Below, piece after piece: positions 36,895 through 45,785 of a DNA stretch of 64,000 nucleotides. The stretch is from the NCBI RefSeq assembly GCF_030323865.1, contig NZ_CP066362.1, forward strand, positions 2,418,001 to 2,482,000. The letters run 5' to 3'. The position numbers and the translations under genes are program-made. The stretch is from Pseudarthrobacter defluvii. GTDB taxonomy: Bacteria > Actinomycetota > Actinomycetes > Actinomycetales > Micrococcaceae. A model generated the notes under the pieces. It worked only from the letters and a program-made list of their open reading frames with translations, did no database searches and had not been told where the DNA came from. Numbering within the stretch: position 1 is the first letter of the stretch; the number at the start of each line of letters is the position of its first letter.

Positions 36895-38507
36895 CCTGGC
36901 CCTGCCTTCTTCAGCGCCTTGTTGAAGGCTGCCAGCCGGGCAATCTCCGCCTCCACTGGGGCCACCACCAGCTCCTGAGCCGCACCTGCAACGGCACTGT
37001 TGAGCCGCCGTCGGGCCCTTGCGGCACGCGCCCGTGCAGCGCCTGCCGCAATAAAGCGGCCGGTGATGGCGAGGAAGATCCCCAACACCAAGCCGAACGC
37101 GATCATCAGGGTGGGCACCGGCCATCCCTCTACGCGGGGCACTTCCGGCACCGGCAACTGCAGGTAGGCCAGCCCGGCCAGGACACCCAGCCAACCCAGG
37201 CCGCCCAGCACCGTCAGCAGCGCCAGCCACTGCAGGATGTTGAAGAGCCCCCACCACCAGGCTTTGCGGTTGGCTCCGAGATCGGTTCCGGCGATGGCCT
37301 GGTCCAGCGCGTCGGGAAGCCTGTCCCTTCCGGCCCTTGCCGTCGCCCGGATCGCCGCCCGCCAGGGTCCCGGCGCTCCCGCACTGGCCGAATCCGCAAA
37401 CTCCCTGACCGCCGCATCCGTCCTGGCCCGTTCCGGGGCGCCGGCTGGCGGCAGCGATGTCCTGTTCAGCTCCGCAGGAGCGTCCCTCCGCAGGTTGAGC
37501 CGCCGCAGCGGGTCCGGCCGGAAGCGGGAGAGCCAGCGGGTTACAGGCCAGCCCGTCCTGCGCACGGACTCCAGACGGTAGGACTGGCTTACCGCCCGCA
37601 CCACGGCAGGGACGTTCGCTGCCTGGGCCAGTTCCTCAGCCAGCCTCGTCTTTGCCGCGGCACGCACCCCCGCAGCCTCCCCTTCGCCGGAAGCACGCCG
37701 CAGGTCCTCCGCCGCTTTGGTCAGATCGGCGTCCAACCGCCGGGACTGGGCCTGGCGTAGGACGGCGGCCTTGCGGATGGCAGCGCGCACTTCGGGGATG
37801 CCCGCTCCCGTGACGGCCGACGAGGCAAGCACCCGCACCTGTCCCAGTCCTTCCCCTGCGAGGATCGCGTGCAGCGAGTCGAGCACCGGCTGCACATCAT
37901 GCGCCGGCAGTCGGTCCACCTGGTTCAGGACCACGAGCGTGACGGCCCCGTGGGTTGCGAGGGGCGCCAGGAATCCGTTGTGGAGGGCGGCATCGGCATA
38001 TTTTTGCGGGTCGAGCACCCAGACCAGGACGTCCACCATGCCCACCATCCGCTGCACGATCTCGCGGTTGGCCGCCCGGGTGGAGTCAAAGTCAGGCAGG
38101 TCCAGCAGGATCAGCCCGGTCTGTTCATCGGCGAAGCCGTCCACCGCCGCCGCTTGGTGCCGGTTTCCCACCTCCAGCCAGTCAAGGAGTGCCTCGCTCC
38201 CCGTCGCCCCCCAGACACCTGCCAGTGGTTCCGACGTCGTGGGACGGCGGGCGGCCGCCGTCGCGACTTCCGCGCCGCTAACAGCGTTGAACAGGGAGGA
38301 CTTACCGCTGCCTGTCGCGCCGAAAAAGCCCACCACGGTGTGGTCGGCGGACAACGAGCGGCGGGAACTGGCGCGCTCCAGGACATCGAATGCTTCCTGC
38401 AGCGCCTCGTCCGGAACCACCCCCTCCCCCAGTTCGCGGGCGTCCTGGAGTGACTGGAGCCGGTCGTCCAGCCGCGTGGACCCCCGCGCCCCGCTGTGGC
38501 GGCTCAC
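36891..38507 (-). CDS. Membrane GTPase B of a two-gene pair (YfjP/dynamin-like)
   Basis: A 538-residue protein with a GTPase domain near the N-terminus: G1 GATGSGKS (63-70), G3-type LLDLPDFDST, G4-like LNQVDRLPAHD (N-x-x-D, with Q for K). Two hydrophobic segments lie near residues 430-500 (NILQWLALLTVLGGLGWLGVLAG and TLMIAFGLVLGIFLAITG), with coiled-coil-prone Ala/Arg-rich stretches on both sides. It is translationally coupled to gene A (GTGA). Membrane-embedded GTPase pairs are known in other actinobacteria (for example Streptomyces DynA/DynB), but I cannot show this pair is orthologous. The role is unknown; membrane remodelling or division is a guess. Confidence 0.7.
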   Translation of the reverse strand: MSRHSGARGSTRLDDRLQSLQDARELGEGVVPDEALQEAFDVLERASSRRSLSADHTVVGFFGATGSGKSSLFNAVSGAEVATAAARRPTTSEPLAGVWGATGSEALLDWLEVGNRHQAAAVDGFADEQTGLILLDLPDFDSTRAANREIVQRMVGMVDVLVWVLDPQKYADAALHNGFLAPLATHGAVTLVVLNQVDRLPAHDVQPVLDSLHAILAGEGLGQVRVLASSAVTGAGIPEVRAAIRKAAVLRQAQSRRLDADLTKAAEDLRRASGEGEAAGVRAAAKTRLAEELAQAANVPAVVRAVSQSYRLESVRRTGWPVTRWLSRFRPDPLRRLNLRRDAPAELNRTSLPPAGAPERARTDAAVREFADSASAGAPGPWRAAIRATARAGRDRLPDALDQAIAGTDLGANRKAWWWGLFNILQWLALLTVLGGLGWLGVLAGLAYLQLPVPEVPRVEGWPVPTLMIAFGLVLGIFLAITGRFIAAGAARARAARARRRLNSAVAGAAQELVVAPVEAEIARLAAFNKALKKAGPG

Positions 38508-40273
38508 GCCTTCTCCGCAAGCCGTGCAAGTTCCCCGGCCTGGGCAGCAAGCCGCTGCGCGAGCTCGGAATTTTCGTCCGGCAGGCGCTGCAGGAACTTC
38601 TGCTGTTCATCCTCCAGCAGTTGTTGGCAGCGCGCCGCCAGGTCCTCGCGGGCCTTGTCCGCCATGCGGCGCACCGCGTCCTCGCCGAAAACGGCCTCCA
38701 GCAGGCGCTGGCCCACGACGGCGGTGCCGCCCGCGACGCCGATCTCAAGACCGGTCAGTCCGGCTGTCATGGAGAACACCACGATCATCAGCGAGGCACC
38801 GAGCCCGTTGATGCCAAAGGACAACCAGCGGGCCTGGGTGCGCTTGCCCTGCCCTTCCGTGCGGATCAGCTCCATCAATGCTTCCTGCCAGGCCCGGATT
38901 TCGGCCGCCGCCCGGTCGGCGAAGTCCGGCGTGGTACCGGACAAATCGTCCAGGCCCAGCAACTGGCGGCCGGCCGGATCCGACCGCCACCGCCGGTCGG
39001 TGTCGTCCGCAGCGTTGGCTGCTTCATCAACGATCACTGCCTGCAGCCCGGTCTCGATGGCCGCCTCAACCCGGACCGCCGGAGCCGGCTCACCCCGGAA
39101 GAAAGCCCCCAGGCGGTCCCTGAACCGCCCCACGTTCTGCTCAAGCGTCCGGAAGAACTCGCCGGTGCCCACAAAGTCCTGCCAGCGCGCCAGGACCTCG
39201 CCGCGAAGCAGCGCGCCGTCCCTGGTGGCATCGAGGATCCGGGTGGCCGCGTCACCGTAGGCTGCCACGGCATCCGCTTCGAGCCGTACAGCTGCCCTTT
39301 CCTGTTCACGGACGGCGTCCGCGATGTCCGTGATGCGCTGGGCCAGTGCGCGGACGGCGCCGTTCAGGGTCCGACGTGCGACGTCGGCCCTGCCAGCGGC
39401 GTCGGCGGCCAGCGACGAGAGCCACCCGCGCAGCTCGTCCACGGTTCCCGCAGGCAGCATGCCGCCTTGGTCCAGGACGGTTTCCTGGATTACGAAGAGG
39501 CGGCTTGCCGGGAGTCCTTCACGGTCGAGAAGTCCCCTGAGGTCCTGGCTCACCTCGGCCTCGGCGCCCTGCGGCACACGGTCCAGCACCACCGCAACGG
39601 TGATGTCCCTGGAAGCGGCGTCCAGGAGCAGCTTCCAGGGCACGGCGTCCGCGTACCGGTTGGCTGTGGTGACAAATACCCATAGGTCCGCCGCGGCCAG
39701 GAGCTGCCCTGCCAGCAGGCGGTTTTGGTCGGAGATGGAGTCGACGTCGGGGGCGTCAAGGAGGGCGATGCCGGCAGGCACGGCAGGATCGGCCAGCAGC
39801 ACCAGCGAGTCGATGGCAGTGTTTGCCGCGCCGGTCCGGACCGTGGGTACGGGGCTGGCCGCCAGGGTTCCGCGGATCCGGCTCAGTCCCGGCAGGACGC
39901 GCTGGCCTTCAAACCAGCCCGCCTCAGCGGGATTGTGCAGCAGGATGGGCTGGCGGGTGGTGGGGCGGATGGCGCCTGCGCGGGTCACGGGGTGCCCCAC
40001 GAGCCCGTTCACCAGCGTGGATTTCCCGGCGCCGGTGGAACCGCCGACGACGGCGAGCAGCGGGGCGTCCAGGCTGCGGTACCGGGGAAGGACGTAGTCA
40101 TCAAGTTGCGCTCTTGCAGCAGACGTTTCCCTCCGCGCCTGCTCCGCACGCGGCAGGGCCAGCGGCAGCGCGACGTCGTCCAGGCCGTCACGGACCTCCT
40201 CCAGCAGCGTCACCGCCGCCGCAGCCTGCGGTGCCGTCTGGGCGGGGCGGTGGTGCTCGTTGTGGGAGGTCAC
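38504..40273 (-). CDS. Membrane GTPase A of a two-gene pair (dynamin-like)
   Basis: A 589-residue protein. G1 is VVGGSTGAGKSTLVNGLVG (P-loop 77-85), the switch I Thr may be in RPTTRQP, G3-type LLDAPDVDS. The usual NKxD G4 is not visible; the matching strand reads VVLDRVPQG. After a helical middle, two adjacent hydrophobic segments (FGINGLGASLMIVVFSMTAGL and GLEIGVAGGTAVVG) lie near 500-540, then a charged coiled-coil tail. The start is GTG at 40273 upstream of gene B, with one transcript for both. See gene B for context. Confidence 0.7.
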   Translation of the reverse strand: MTSHNEHHRPAQTAPQAAAAVTLLEEVRDGLDDVALPLALPRAEQARRETSAARAQLDDYVLPRYRSLDAPLLAVVGGSTGAGKSTLVNGLVGHPVTRAGAIRPTTRQPILLHNPAEAGWFEGQRVLPGLSRIRGTLAASPVPTVRTGAANTAIDSLVLLADPAVPAGIALLDAPDVDSISDQNRLLAGQLLAAADLWVFVTTANRYADAVPWKLLLDAASRDITVAVVLDRVPQGAEAEVSQDLRGLLDREGLPASRLFVIQETVLDQGGMLPAGTVDELRGWLSSLAADAAGRADVARRTLNGAVRALAQRITDIADAVREQERAAVRLEADAVAAYGDAATRILDATRDGALLRGEVLARWQDFVGTGEFFRTLEQNVGRFRDRLGAFFRGEPAPAVRVEAAIETGLQAVIVDEAANAADDTDRRWRSDPAGRQLLGLDDLSGTTPDFADRAAAEIRAWQEALMELIRTEGQGKRTQARWLSFGINGLGASLMIVVFSMTAGLTGLEIGVAGGTAVVGQRLLEAVFGEDAVRRMADKAREDLAARCQQLLEDEQQKFLQRLPDENSELAQRLAAQAGELARLAEKA

Positions 40274-40426
40274 AGCAACATCATGCCAGTTGAGGAGCAG
40301 CCGGGAGTCGCCCCGGCGCGTCCCCCACAGTCTTGCACTCCCCGCCTGAAGGACAACTCCCCACTAAAGGACGAGGGGTCTTGTCCATCTACAGGGGATT
40401 CCAGTGACCGGCACTGGGGGGAAACA

Positions 40427-40460
40427 AAAATGGCCCCGGGCTGTTGCCCGGGACCATTTT
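40427..40460 (-). terminator. Terminator of the tRNA-Glu gene
   Basis: On the minus strand AAATGGTCCCGGGC, loop AACA, GCCCGGGGCCATTTTTG: a strong stem followed by TTTTTGTTT, only a few bases after the encoded CCA. Confidence 0.9.
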
Positions 40461-40463
40461 CGA

Positions 40464-40539
40464 TGGTGACCCCAGCGGGATTCGAACCCGCGTTACCGCC
40501 GTGAGAGGGCGGCGTACTAGGCCGCTATACGATGGGGCC
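40464..40539 (-). tRNA. tRNA-Glu (anticodon CUC)
   Basis: A 76-base cloverleaf with encoded CCA. The acceptor stem GGCCCCA/TGGGGTC has one G-U pair. The anticodon stem CCGCC/GGCGG holds loop CTCTCAC, so the anticodon CUC reads GAG. The T arm is GCGGGTTCGAATCCCGC. The gene for its charging enzyme, gltX, is 3 kb away. Confidence 0.97.
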
Positions 40540-40667
40540 AGGTACTTTCAACAGCGTTTCCGCTGCTCAAGCTCAGTGAGTATTTCACACACTTTGCTTT
40601 GGTTTCAAATCGGCGAACCGAGTGGAAACCTCCTGTTTGGCCGCTGAAATCAGCGTTCAAATCAGAG

Positions 40668-40739
40668 CTGGGATACCAGGACTCGAACCTAGAATGACGG
40701 TACCAGAAACCGTAGTGTTGCCAATTACACCATATCCCA
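40668..40739 (-). tRNA. tRNA-Gln (anticodon CUG)
   Basis: A 72-base cloverleaf without encoded CCA. The acceptor stem is TGGGATA/TATCCCA with discriminator G. The anticodon stem ACGGT/ACCGT holds loop TTCTGGT, so CUG reads CAG. T arm CTAGGTTCGAGTCCTGG. It lies 129 bases upstream of tRNA-Glu on the same strand, possibly one transcript. Bases 40740-41039 to the right (300 bp) hold only the promoter of the next gene. Confidence 0.96.
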
Positions 40740-40883
40740 ATGGTACTTTCGGGCCGGATTTCAGGGCGTTTTCCCTGCTCCGTGCGCCTCAGCACGAGAA
40801 ATTACTTTACCCGAGACTTACGGCTGGCACAAATCGGCATCCGCGCCCCCCGGTGGCCCGGCCAAAGCAATCCATCAAAACCC

Positions 40884-40936
40884 TTGCCGTCCCTCCAGCC
40901 CTGTGGTTACTCTCGAGTAAGTTACCCATCGGTAAC
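40884..40936 (+). promoter_or_regulatory. Promoter with two adjacent palindromes upstream of the heptad-repeat gene
   Basis: TTACT-CTCG-AGTAA (40907-40920) and GTTACC-CATC-GGTAAC (40921-40936) are perfect inverted repeats lying back to back. TTGCCG (40884-40889) and TACTCT (40908-40913) could be -35 and -10 boxes, so the first palindrome would cover the -10. The TTAC...GTAA shape suits a TetR-type repressor. No TetR gene is nearby. Confidence 0.55.
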
Positions 40937-41039
40937 AACCTCCCCGCCCTACCCACCGGGCACCCATGAGGAAAACGGGAACGCCTTACCAACCACGGTT
41001 CACACCGCCGGGCAGCGCCGTCCAGCGGAGAGTTAGGAA

Positions 41040-42602
41040 GTGTCAGCGTTGACAACCCGCACAGCAACCATCGCAGCAGCCAAACCTCGAATCCGCTCCC
41101 AGTCCACCGCCATCATCGTCCTGTCCCTCTTGTTGGTTCTCTTTCTTGCCTTCTACACCTATCTCACAGGCCAGATCTCCAACGGTGCCGCACAGCTCAT
41201 GGATGGAGCTGAGCAGGCCGCCGCAGGAGCTGCCCAGCTCAAAGACGGTTCGGGCCAGCTGGCCACTGGCGCCGGGGCAGCCAACCAGGGAGCGGTGCAG
41301 GTCAAGGACGGCGCCGTCAAAGTAAAGGACGGCAGCACCGCATTGAACGCGGGCGCGGCGGAACTGCAGACGGGTGCCGGGAAGATCTATACCGGAGTCC
41401 GCGACCAGCTCGCGCCGGGGGTGGACAAGCTGCACGCAGGCACCACCAAGCTGCAGAATGATGTCCTGAACAAGCTTGTTCCGGGCGTCTACCAGGTGGA
41501 CGACGGCGCCAAGAAGCTCCAGGCGGGCGCCGTCGCCCTGTCCGCGGCACTGACCCCCACTCCTGCTGGAAACGCCCCCAACAACCTTGCGGACGGGGCT
41601 GGCCAGTTGGCTGCCGGCACCAACCAGCTCGCAGCGGGAGCCGGACAACTGGATGCCGGGGCCGGCAGCCTGAGCGCCGGCACTGGGGCGCTCAAGAGCG
41701 GAACAGCGCAGCTGAAGGGTTACCCGGGTGCGGGCAATGATCCCACCAAGGGCGACGGGCTGGCCGCGCTCAGCCAGGGGCTGGACCAGCTTGAAGCGGC
41801 GGCGAACGGCCCCCAGGGCCTGGTGCCGCTTGCGGTGATCAAGGACCAGATTGCCAAGCTGGCCGACGGCGGGCGGAGGGCCTACGCAGGGGCAGGGCAG
41901 CTCGATGCGGGGGCAGCAAAGCTGAACGACGGCGCCGCGCAGCTCAAGGCCGGAACGGACAAGTTGAACACGGGAGCCGGCCAGTTGAACGACGGCGCAG
42001 GCCGGTTGAAGGCAGGCTTCGCCACCCTGGCGGAGAAGCTCAATGCGACGGACCCGCAGAATCCAGGCGTGGTGCTGGGCACCACCATGCTGGCGGAGGG
42101 CACCACAAAGATCCGCGTGGGCATGGACGGTGTCCCAGGCAACCCGGACAGCCCCGGCCTGATCTACGCAGCGAACAGCCTGCAAGATGGCACCACCAAA
42201 CTCAGCGCGGGAGTTAACGGCGACGGCGACCCGGCCAACCCTGGCCTGCTGGCCGGAACCCAGGCGCTCTCCGACGGCACGGTAGCCCTAAGCCAGGGCA
42301 CAGGCCAGCTGCAGTCCGGTTCCGCTAAGCTCGCTGACGGCACGGGGCAGCTGGCAGACGGCAACGGCAAACTGGACGACGGATCAGGCAAACTGGCCGA
42401 GGGTGCCGGCAAGCTGGCGGACGGCAATTCAAGGATCGCTGCCGGAACCGAGGAACTGCACACGAAGGTTGCGGCTGTCTCGCCGTCGTCGTGGCTCAAC
42501 AGCCCCGCAATCGCGCTGCTGCTCGTGGCACTGCTGGTGGCTGCCGCCGTCGCCGCCTACCTGGTCCTTCGCCGACGGGCAGTTGGCCTCAAAGCCGCCT
42601 GA
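41040..42602 (+). CDS. Heptad-repeat membrane protein related to YhgE/Pip repeats
   Basis: A 520-residue protein with one hydrophobic helix near residues 23-43 (AIIVLSLLLVLFLAFYTYL) and one near the C-terminus (AIALLLVALLVAAAVAAYLVL). Between them about 400 residues carry 7-residue repeats of the form xxGAxxL/LxxG (LAAGTNQLAAGAGQLDAG, KLADGTGQLADGNGKLDDG). This repeat occurs in YhgE/Pip and type VII-associated proteins, but the ABC-2 membrane domain of YhgE is missing, so the topology is a loop with both ends in the membrane. The function is unknown. Start is GTG at 41040. Confidence 0.8.
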   Translation: MSALTTRTATIAAAKPRIRSQSTAIIVLSLLLVLFLAFYTYLTGQISNGAAQLMDGAEQAAAGAAQLKDGSGQLATGAGAANQGAVQVKDGAVKVKDGSTALNAGAAELQTGAGKIYTGVRDQLAPGVDKLHAGTTKLQNDVLNKLVPGVYQVDDGAKKLQAGAVALSAALTPTPAGNAPNNLADGAGQLAAGTNQLAAGAGQLDAGAGSLSAGTGALKSGTAQLKGYPGAGNDPTKGDGLAALSQGLDQLEAAANGPQGLVPLAVIKDQIAKLADGGRRAYAGAGQLDAGAAKLNDGAAQLKAGTDKLNTGAGQLNDGAGRLKAGFATLAEKLNATDPQNPGVVLGTTMLAEGTTKIRVGMDGVPGNPDSPGLIYAANSLQDGTTKLSAGVNGDGDPANPGLLAGTQALSDGTVALSQGTGQLQSGSAKLADGTGQLADGNGKLDDGSGKLAEGAGKLADGNSRIAAGTEELHTKVAAVSPSSWLNSPAIALLLVALLVAAAVAAYLVLRRRAVGLKAA

Positions 42603-42627
42603 CGGGCACCAAACCAGTTGACCTGAT

Positions 42628-42657
42628 GGCCGCGGTCCTTTGCGAAGGGCCGCGGCC
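42628..42657. terminator. Bidirectional terminator between convergent genes
   Basis: GGCCGCGGTCCTT (42628-42640), TGCG, AAGGGCCGCGGCC (42645-42657), a 13-bp stem with one T-G pair. It lies between the heptad-repeat gene and the HAD gene. Confidence 0.8.
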
Positions 42658-42682
42658 GACCGGGTTTATGCCAGCAGCTGTC

Positions 42683-43420
42683 CTATGGCAGCAGCTGATT
42701 CAGGGAAGCCACCATGCCGCCGTCGAAGTCCTCCACGACCTCGCCCGAACGGTTGAGCCACACGCCTACCAAACCTGCAGCCGTGGATCCCTCAGCATCA
42801 AGCAGCCGGTTGTCGCCCACATAGAGCGTCTCGCCGGGGGCAGTGCCCAGCAGCCGGACGCCTTCCAGGTACATTGCCGGATTCGGCTTGGCGACGCCCA
42901 GGGTGTCGGTGCCCACCAGGTGGGTGACCCGCTCCAGTCCGGCACCGTCCAGCTTGGCCCGCTGGTAGTCGTGGACGTTGTTGCTCACGGCACCGTAAGG
43001 AATGCCCGCGGCGTCGAGAATGTCCAGCAGGGGCAGCACGTCGGGAAATGGTTTGACGTATGCGGGCTGCTTCTCCATATAGGCGCTCAGCCACCGGTGT
43101 GATTCCTCGCCGTCGGCAAGTTCCACACCGAAGTGCCCCAGGGCGGCCCGCCCCCGGAGCAGGCGCTGTTCGTTGAACGTCAGCTCCCCCGCAAGGTAGC
43201 GGTCGTAATAGTGCGTGGTTTCGTGCGTGAAGATGCGCCCAAAGTGTTCCCACCCGGCCTGGTCCAGGCCGGGCAGGAGGTGTTCGCTGACCTCGCGCAG
43301 GGCGGTGGTCATGGAGTACTCAAGGTCCACCAGGGTGTCATCGATGTCGAACAGGACGCCCCGGACCACCCCGAACGGCGTATTCAGGGCGGCGGCACGT
43401 GCCGGGCTGGGGGCGGCCAT
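42683..43420 (-). CDS. HAD-superfamily hydrolase
   Basis: A 245-residue phosphatase-like protein. Motif I FDIDDTLVD gives the nucleophile Asp25 and Asp27; motif II is in YGAVSNNVHDY; motif III/IV includes VAKPNPAMYLEGV and LYVGDNRLLDAEG. The cap domain between residues 40 and 115 is helical, as in the subfamily I phosphatases. The substrate is unknown. Its ATG overlaps the gltX stop by one base, so it is coupled to gltX. Confidence 0.88.
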   Translation of the reverse strand: MAAPSPARAAALNTPFGVVRGVLFDIDDTLVDLEYSMTTALREVSEHLLPGLDQAGWEHFGRIFTHETTHYYDRYLAGELTFNEQRLLRGRAALGHFGVELADGEESHRWLSAYMEKQPAYVKPFPDVLPLLDILDAAGIPYGAVSNNVHDYQRAKLDGAGLERVTHLVGTDTLGVAKPNPAMYLEGVRLLGTAPGETLYVGDNRLLDAEGSTAAGLVGVWLNRSGEVVEDFDGGMVASLNQLLP

Positions 43421-44934
43421 CAGCCGCGGAAGGCGCGGAGCCGGCGCAGTGAGGACTCCTTGCCCAGGATCACCATGGACTCGAACAGCGGCGGCGACAC
43501 GCGGCGGCCGGAAACAGCCGTCCGCACGGGGCCGAAGGCAAGCCGCGGCTTGATCCCCATGTCCTCCACCAGGGCCTGCTTGAGGGCAGCCTGGATGTCC
43601 TCCGCGGTCCAGTCCTCAACCGACTCCAATGCGGCAATGGCGGCGTCCAGCACCTCGGAAAGGTTGGCCGGGAGTCCCTTGCGGGCGTCATCGGCAATAT
43701 CGATGGCGTCGTCCGCCTTGAACAGGAACGCCAGCATCTCCGGCGCCTCACCCAGCAGGGTGATGCGCTCCTGGACCAGCGGTGCGGCCTCGGTGAGGAT
43801 CTCTTCCTCGCGGTCGGTGAGGATCTCCCCCACCAGGCCCGCCTCGCGCAGGTAGTGCGCCACGCGGTCGCGGAACACCTTGGGCTCGAGCATCCGGACA
43901 TGGGTGCCGTTGATGGCCTCGGCCTTCTTGAGGTCGAAGCGTGCGGGGTTGCCCAGGACGTCGTGGATGTCGAAGTGCTGCACGAGCTGCTCCACGGTGA
44001 AGATGTCCTCGTCCGCGCTGAGGGACCAGCCCAGCAGCGACAGGTAGTTCAGCAGCCCTTCGGGAATGAAGCCCCGCTCGCGGTGCAGGAAGAGGCTGGA
44101 CTCTGGATCGCGCTTGGAGAGTTTCTTGTTGCCCTGTCCCATGACGTAGGGCAGGTGGCCGAACTCCGGCATGTACTCGGCCACGCCAATGGCGTACAGC
44201 GCCCGGTACAGGGCCACCTGGCGGGGCGTGGAGCTGAGCAGGTCCTCGCCGCGCAGCACGTGGGTGATGCCCATCAGGGCGTCATCCACCGGGTTGACCA
44301 GGGTGTACAGCGGCGCGCCGTTGGCCCGGACCACCGCGAAGTCGGGCACGGATCCGGCCTTGAAAGTGATCTCGCCGCGCACCAGGTCGGTGAAGGTGAT
44401 GTCCTCGTCCGGCATGCGCAGGCGGAGGACAGCCTGCCGGCCCTCCGCCCGGTACTGGGTAAGCTGCTCCTCCGTCAGGTGCCGGTCAAAACCGTCGTAG
44501 CCAAGCTTCGGGTCCCGGCCCGCGGCACGGTGACGTGCCTCGATCTCCTCCGGGGTGGAGAAGGACTCGTAGATGAATCCGCCCTCATGCAGCCGCTTGA
44601 TGACGTCCTGGTAGATGTCGCCGCGCTGGGACTGACGGTAGGGCTCGTGCGGGCCGCCCACTTCCACGCCCTCGTCCCAGTCGATGCCCAGCCACTTCAG
44701 CGCGTCCAGCAGCTGGTGGTAGCTCTCCTCGCTGTCCCGTGCCGCGTCCGTGTCCTCAATCCGGAAGACCAGCGTGCCCTTGGTGTGGCGCGCGTAGGCC
44801 CAATTGAACAGGGCCGTGCGGATCAGTCCGACGTGCGGGGTACCCGTGGGTGAGGGGCAGAAACGGACGCGGACGGGCGTTTCGGCAGTGACGGGCGGAA
44901 TGGAGGCGGCAGGTGACGAAGAAGCGATACTCAT
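43420..44934 (-). CDS. gltX: Glutamyl-tRNA synthetase
   Basis: A 504-residue class I aminoacyl-tRNA synthetase. The HIGH-like motif is [28 protein letters not shown] is [10 protein letters not shown], and the Glu-binding [15 protein letters not shown] follows the first. I infer it also charges tRNA-Gln with Glu, as is usual when no GlnRS exists, but the window cannot test this. tRNA-Glu and tRNA-Gln genes lie 3 kb downstream on the same strand, separated by the oppositely oriented heptad-repeat gene. Confidence 0.97.
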   Translation of the reverse strand: MSIASSSPAASIPPVTAETPVRVRFCPSPTGTPHVGLIRTALFNWAYARHTKGTLVFRIEDTDAARDSEESYHQLLDALKWLGIDWDEGVEVGGPHEPYRQSQRGDIYQDVIKRLHEGGFIYESFSTPEEIEARHRAAGRDPKLGYDGFDRHLTEEQLTQYRAEGRQAVLRLRMPDEDITFTDLVRGEITFKAGSVPDFAVVRANGAPLYTLVNPVDDALMGITHVLRGEDLLSSTPRQVALYRALYAIGVAEYMPEFGHLPYVMGQGNKKLSKRDPESSLFLHRERGFIPEGLLNYLSLLGWSLSADEDIFTVEQLVQHFDIHDVLGNPARFDLKKAEAINGTHVRMLEPKVFRDRVAHYLREAGLVGEILTDREEEILTEAAPLVQERITLLGEAPEMLAFLFKADDAIDIADDARKGLPANLSEVLDAAIAALESVEDWTAEDIQAALKQALVEDMGIKPRLAFGPVRTAVSGRRVSPPLFESMVILGKESSLRRLRAFRG

Positions 44935-45003
44935 AGTGGCTTCAACTTTACCCGCCTGGCCGGGCCCGGCCTCCCGCCCGGCAGGACGGTGCCCGGGACA
45001 GCG

Positions 45004-45780
45004 TTACCGGCGGACGATGGGGTTGGACAGCCGCCCGATGCCCTCGATTTCCACCTCGAAGCGGTCGCCTTCCTTGACCAGGCCCACGCCTGCGGGTGTC
45101 CCGGTCATGATCACATCGCCGGGCAGCAGGGTGAAGGCCTGCGACACCAGCGACACGAGTTCGCTCACGCCGCGGATCATCTGGCTGGTGCTGCCGTCCT
45201 GGCGCACCTCGCCGTTGAGCCGGCCCTGGATCTGCAGGTCCTCCGTGTCCAGGTCGGTCTCGATCCAGGGACCCAGCGGCGCGGAGGTGTCAAAGCCCTT
45301 GGCACGGGTCCACTGCAGGTCGGTCTTCTGGACGTCGCGGGCAGTAAGGTCGTTGCCGCAGGTGTAGCCAAAGATGACGTCGTCCACGCGCTCTTCCGGC
45401 ACGTCCTTGCAGATGCGGCCGATGACCACGCAGAGTTCGGCTTCGAACGAGACCTCTTCGGAGAACTCGGGCAGCACCACCGGATCATTCGGGCCCACGA
45501 CGGCAGTGTTGGGCTTGAGGAACAGCAGCGGCTGTGCCGGCACTTCGTTGCCCAGTTCCTTGGCGTGCTCCACGAAGTTCCGGCCCACGCCGATCACCTT
45601 GCTGCGCGGAATGATGGGTGCAAGCAGCCGGACGTCCTCCAGCTTGTGGCGCACGGAGGTGCGCTCCACGCCATTGAAGAAGGGGTCGCCGTGGATGACA
45701 GTGATTTCCTCACTGCCGGGTTCACCTTCCACGACGCCGTACAGGGGATCGGAATCGACTACAAACCTGGCAATACGCAT
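45004..45780 (-). CDS. Fumarylacetoacetate hydrolase family protein
   Basis: A 258-residue FAH-fold hydrolase. SKVIGVGRNFVEHAKELG, LFLKPNTAVVGPNDPVVLP, EVSFEAELCVVIGR (metal-binding Glu pair), GYTCGNDLTARDVQ and LLPGDVIMTGTPAGVGLVKEGD are conserved in acylpyruvases and 2-hydroxyhepta-2,4-diene-1,7-dioate isomerases. The substrate cannot be named; acylpyruvate hydrolysis or oxaloacetate decarboxylation are the best guesses. It begins 5 bases after the metallo-beta-lactamase-fold gene, with AGGAG and also a TAGGGT box just upstream. Confidence 0.87.
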   Translation of the reverse strand: MRIARFVVDSDPLYGVVEGEPGSEEITVIHGDPFFNGVERTSVRHKLEDVRLLAPIIPRSKVIGVGRNFVEHAKELGNEVPAQPLLFLKPNTAVVGPNDPVVLPEFSEEVSFEAELCVVIGRICKDVPEERVDDVIFGYTCGNDLTARDVQKTDLQWTRAKGFDTSAPLGPWIETDLDTEDLQIQGRLNGEVRQDGSTSQMIRGVSELVSLVSQAFTLLPGDVIMTGTPAGVGLVKEGDRFEVEIEGIGRLSNPIVRR

Positions 45781-45785
45781 GGCTC

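Noticed and set aside
41200..42480. DNA-level tandem repeat in the heptad-repeat gene
   Set aside because: The period is imperfect and follows the protein heptads, so it is coding repetition rather than a separate DNA repeat.
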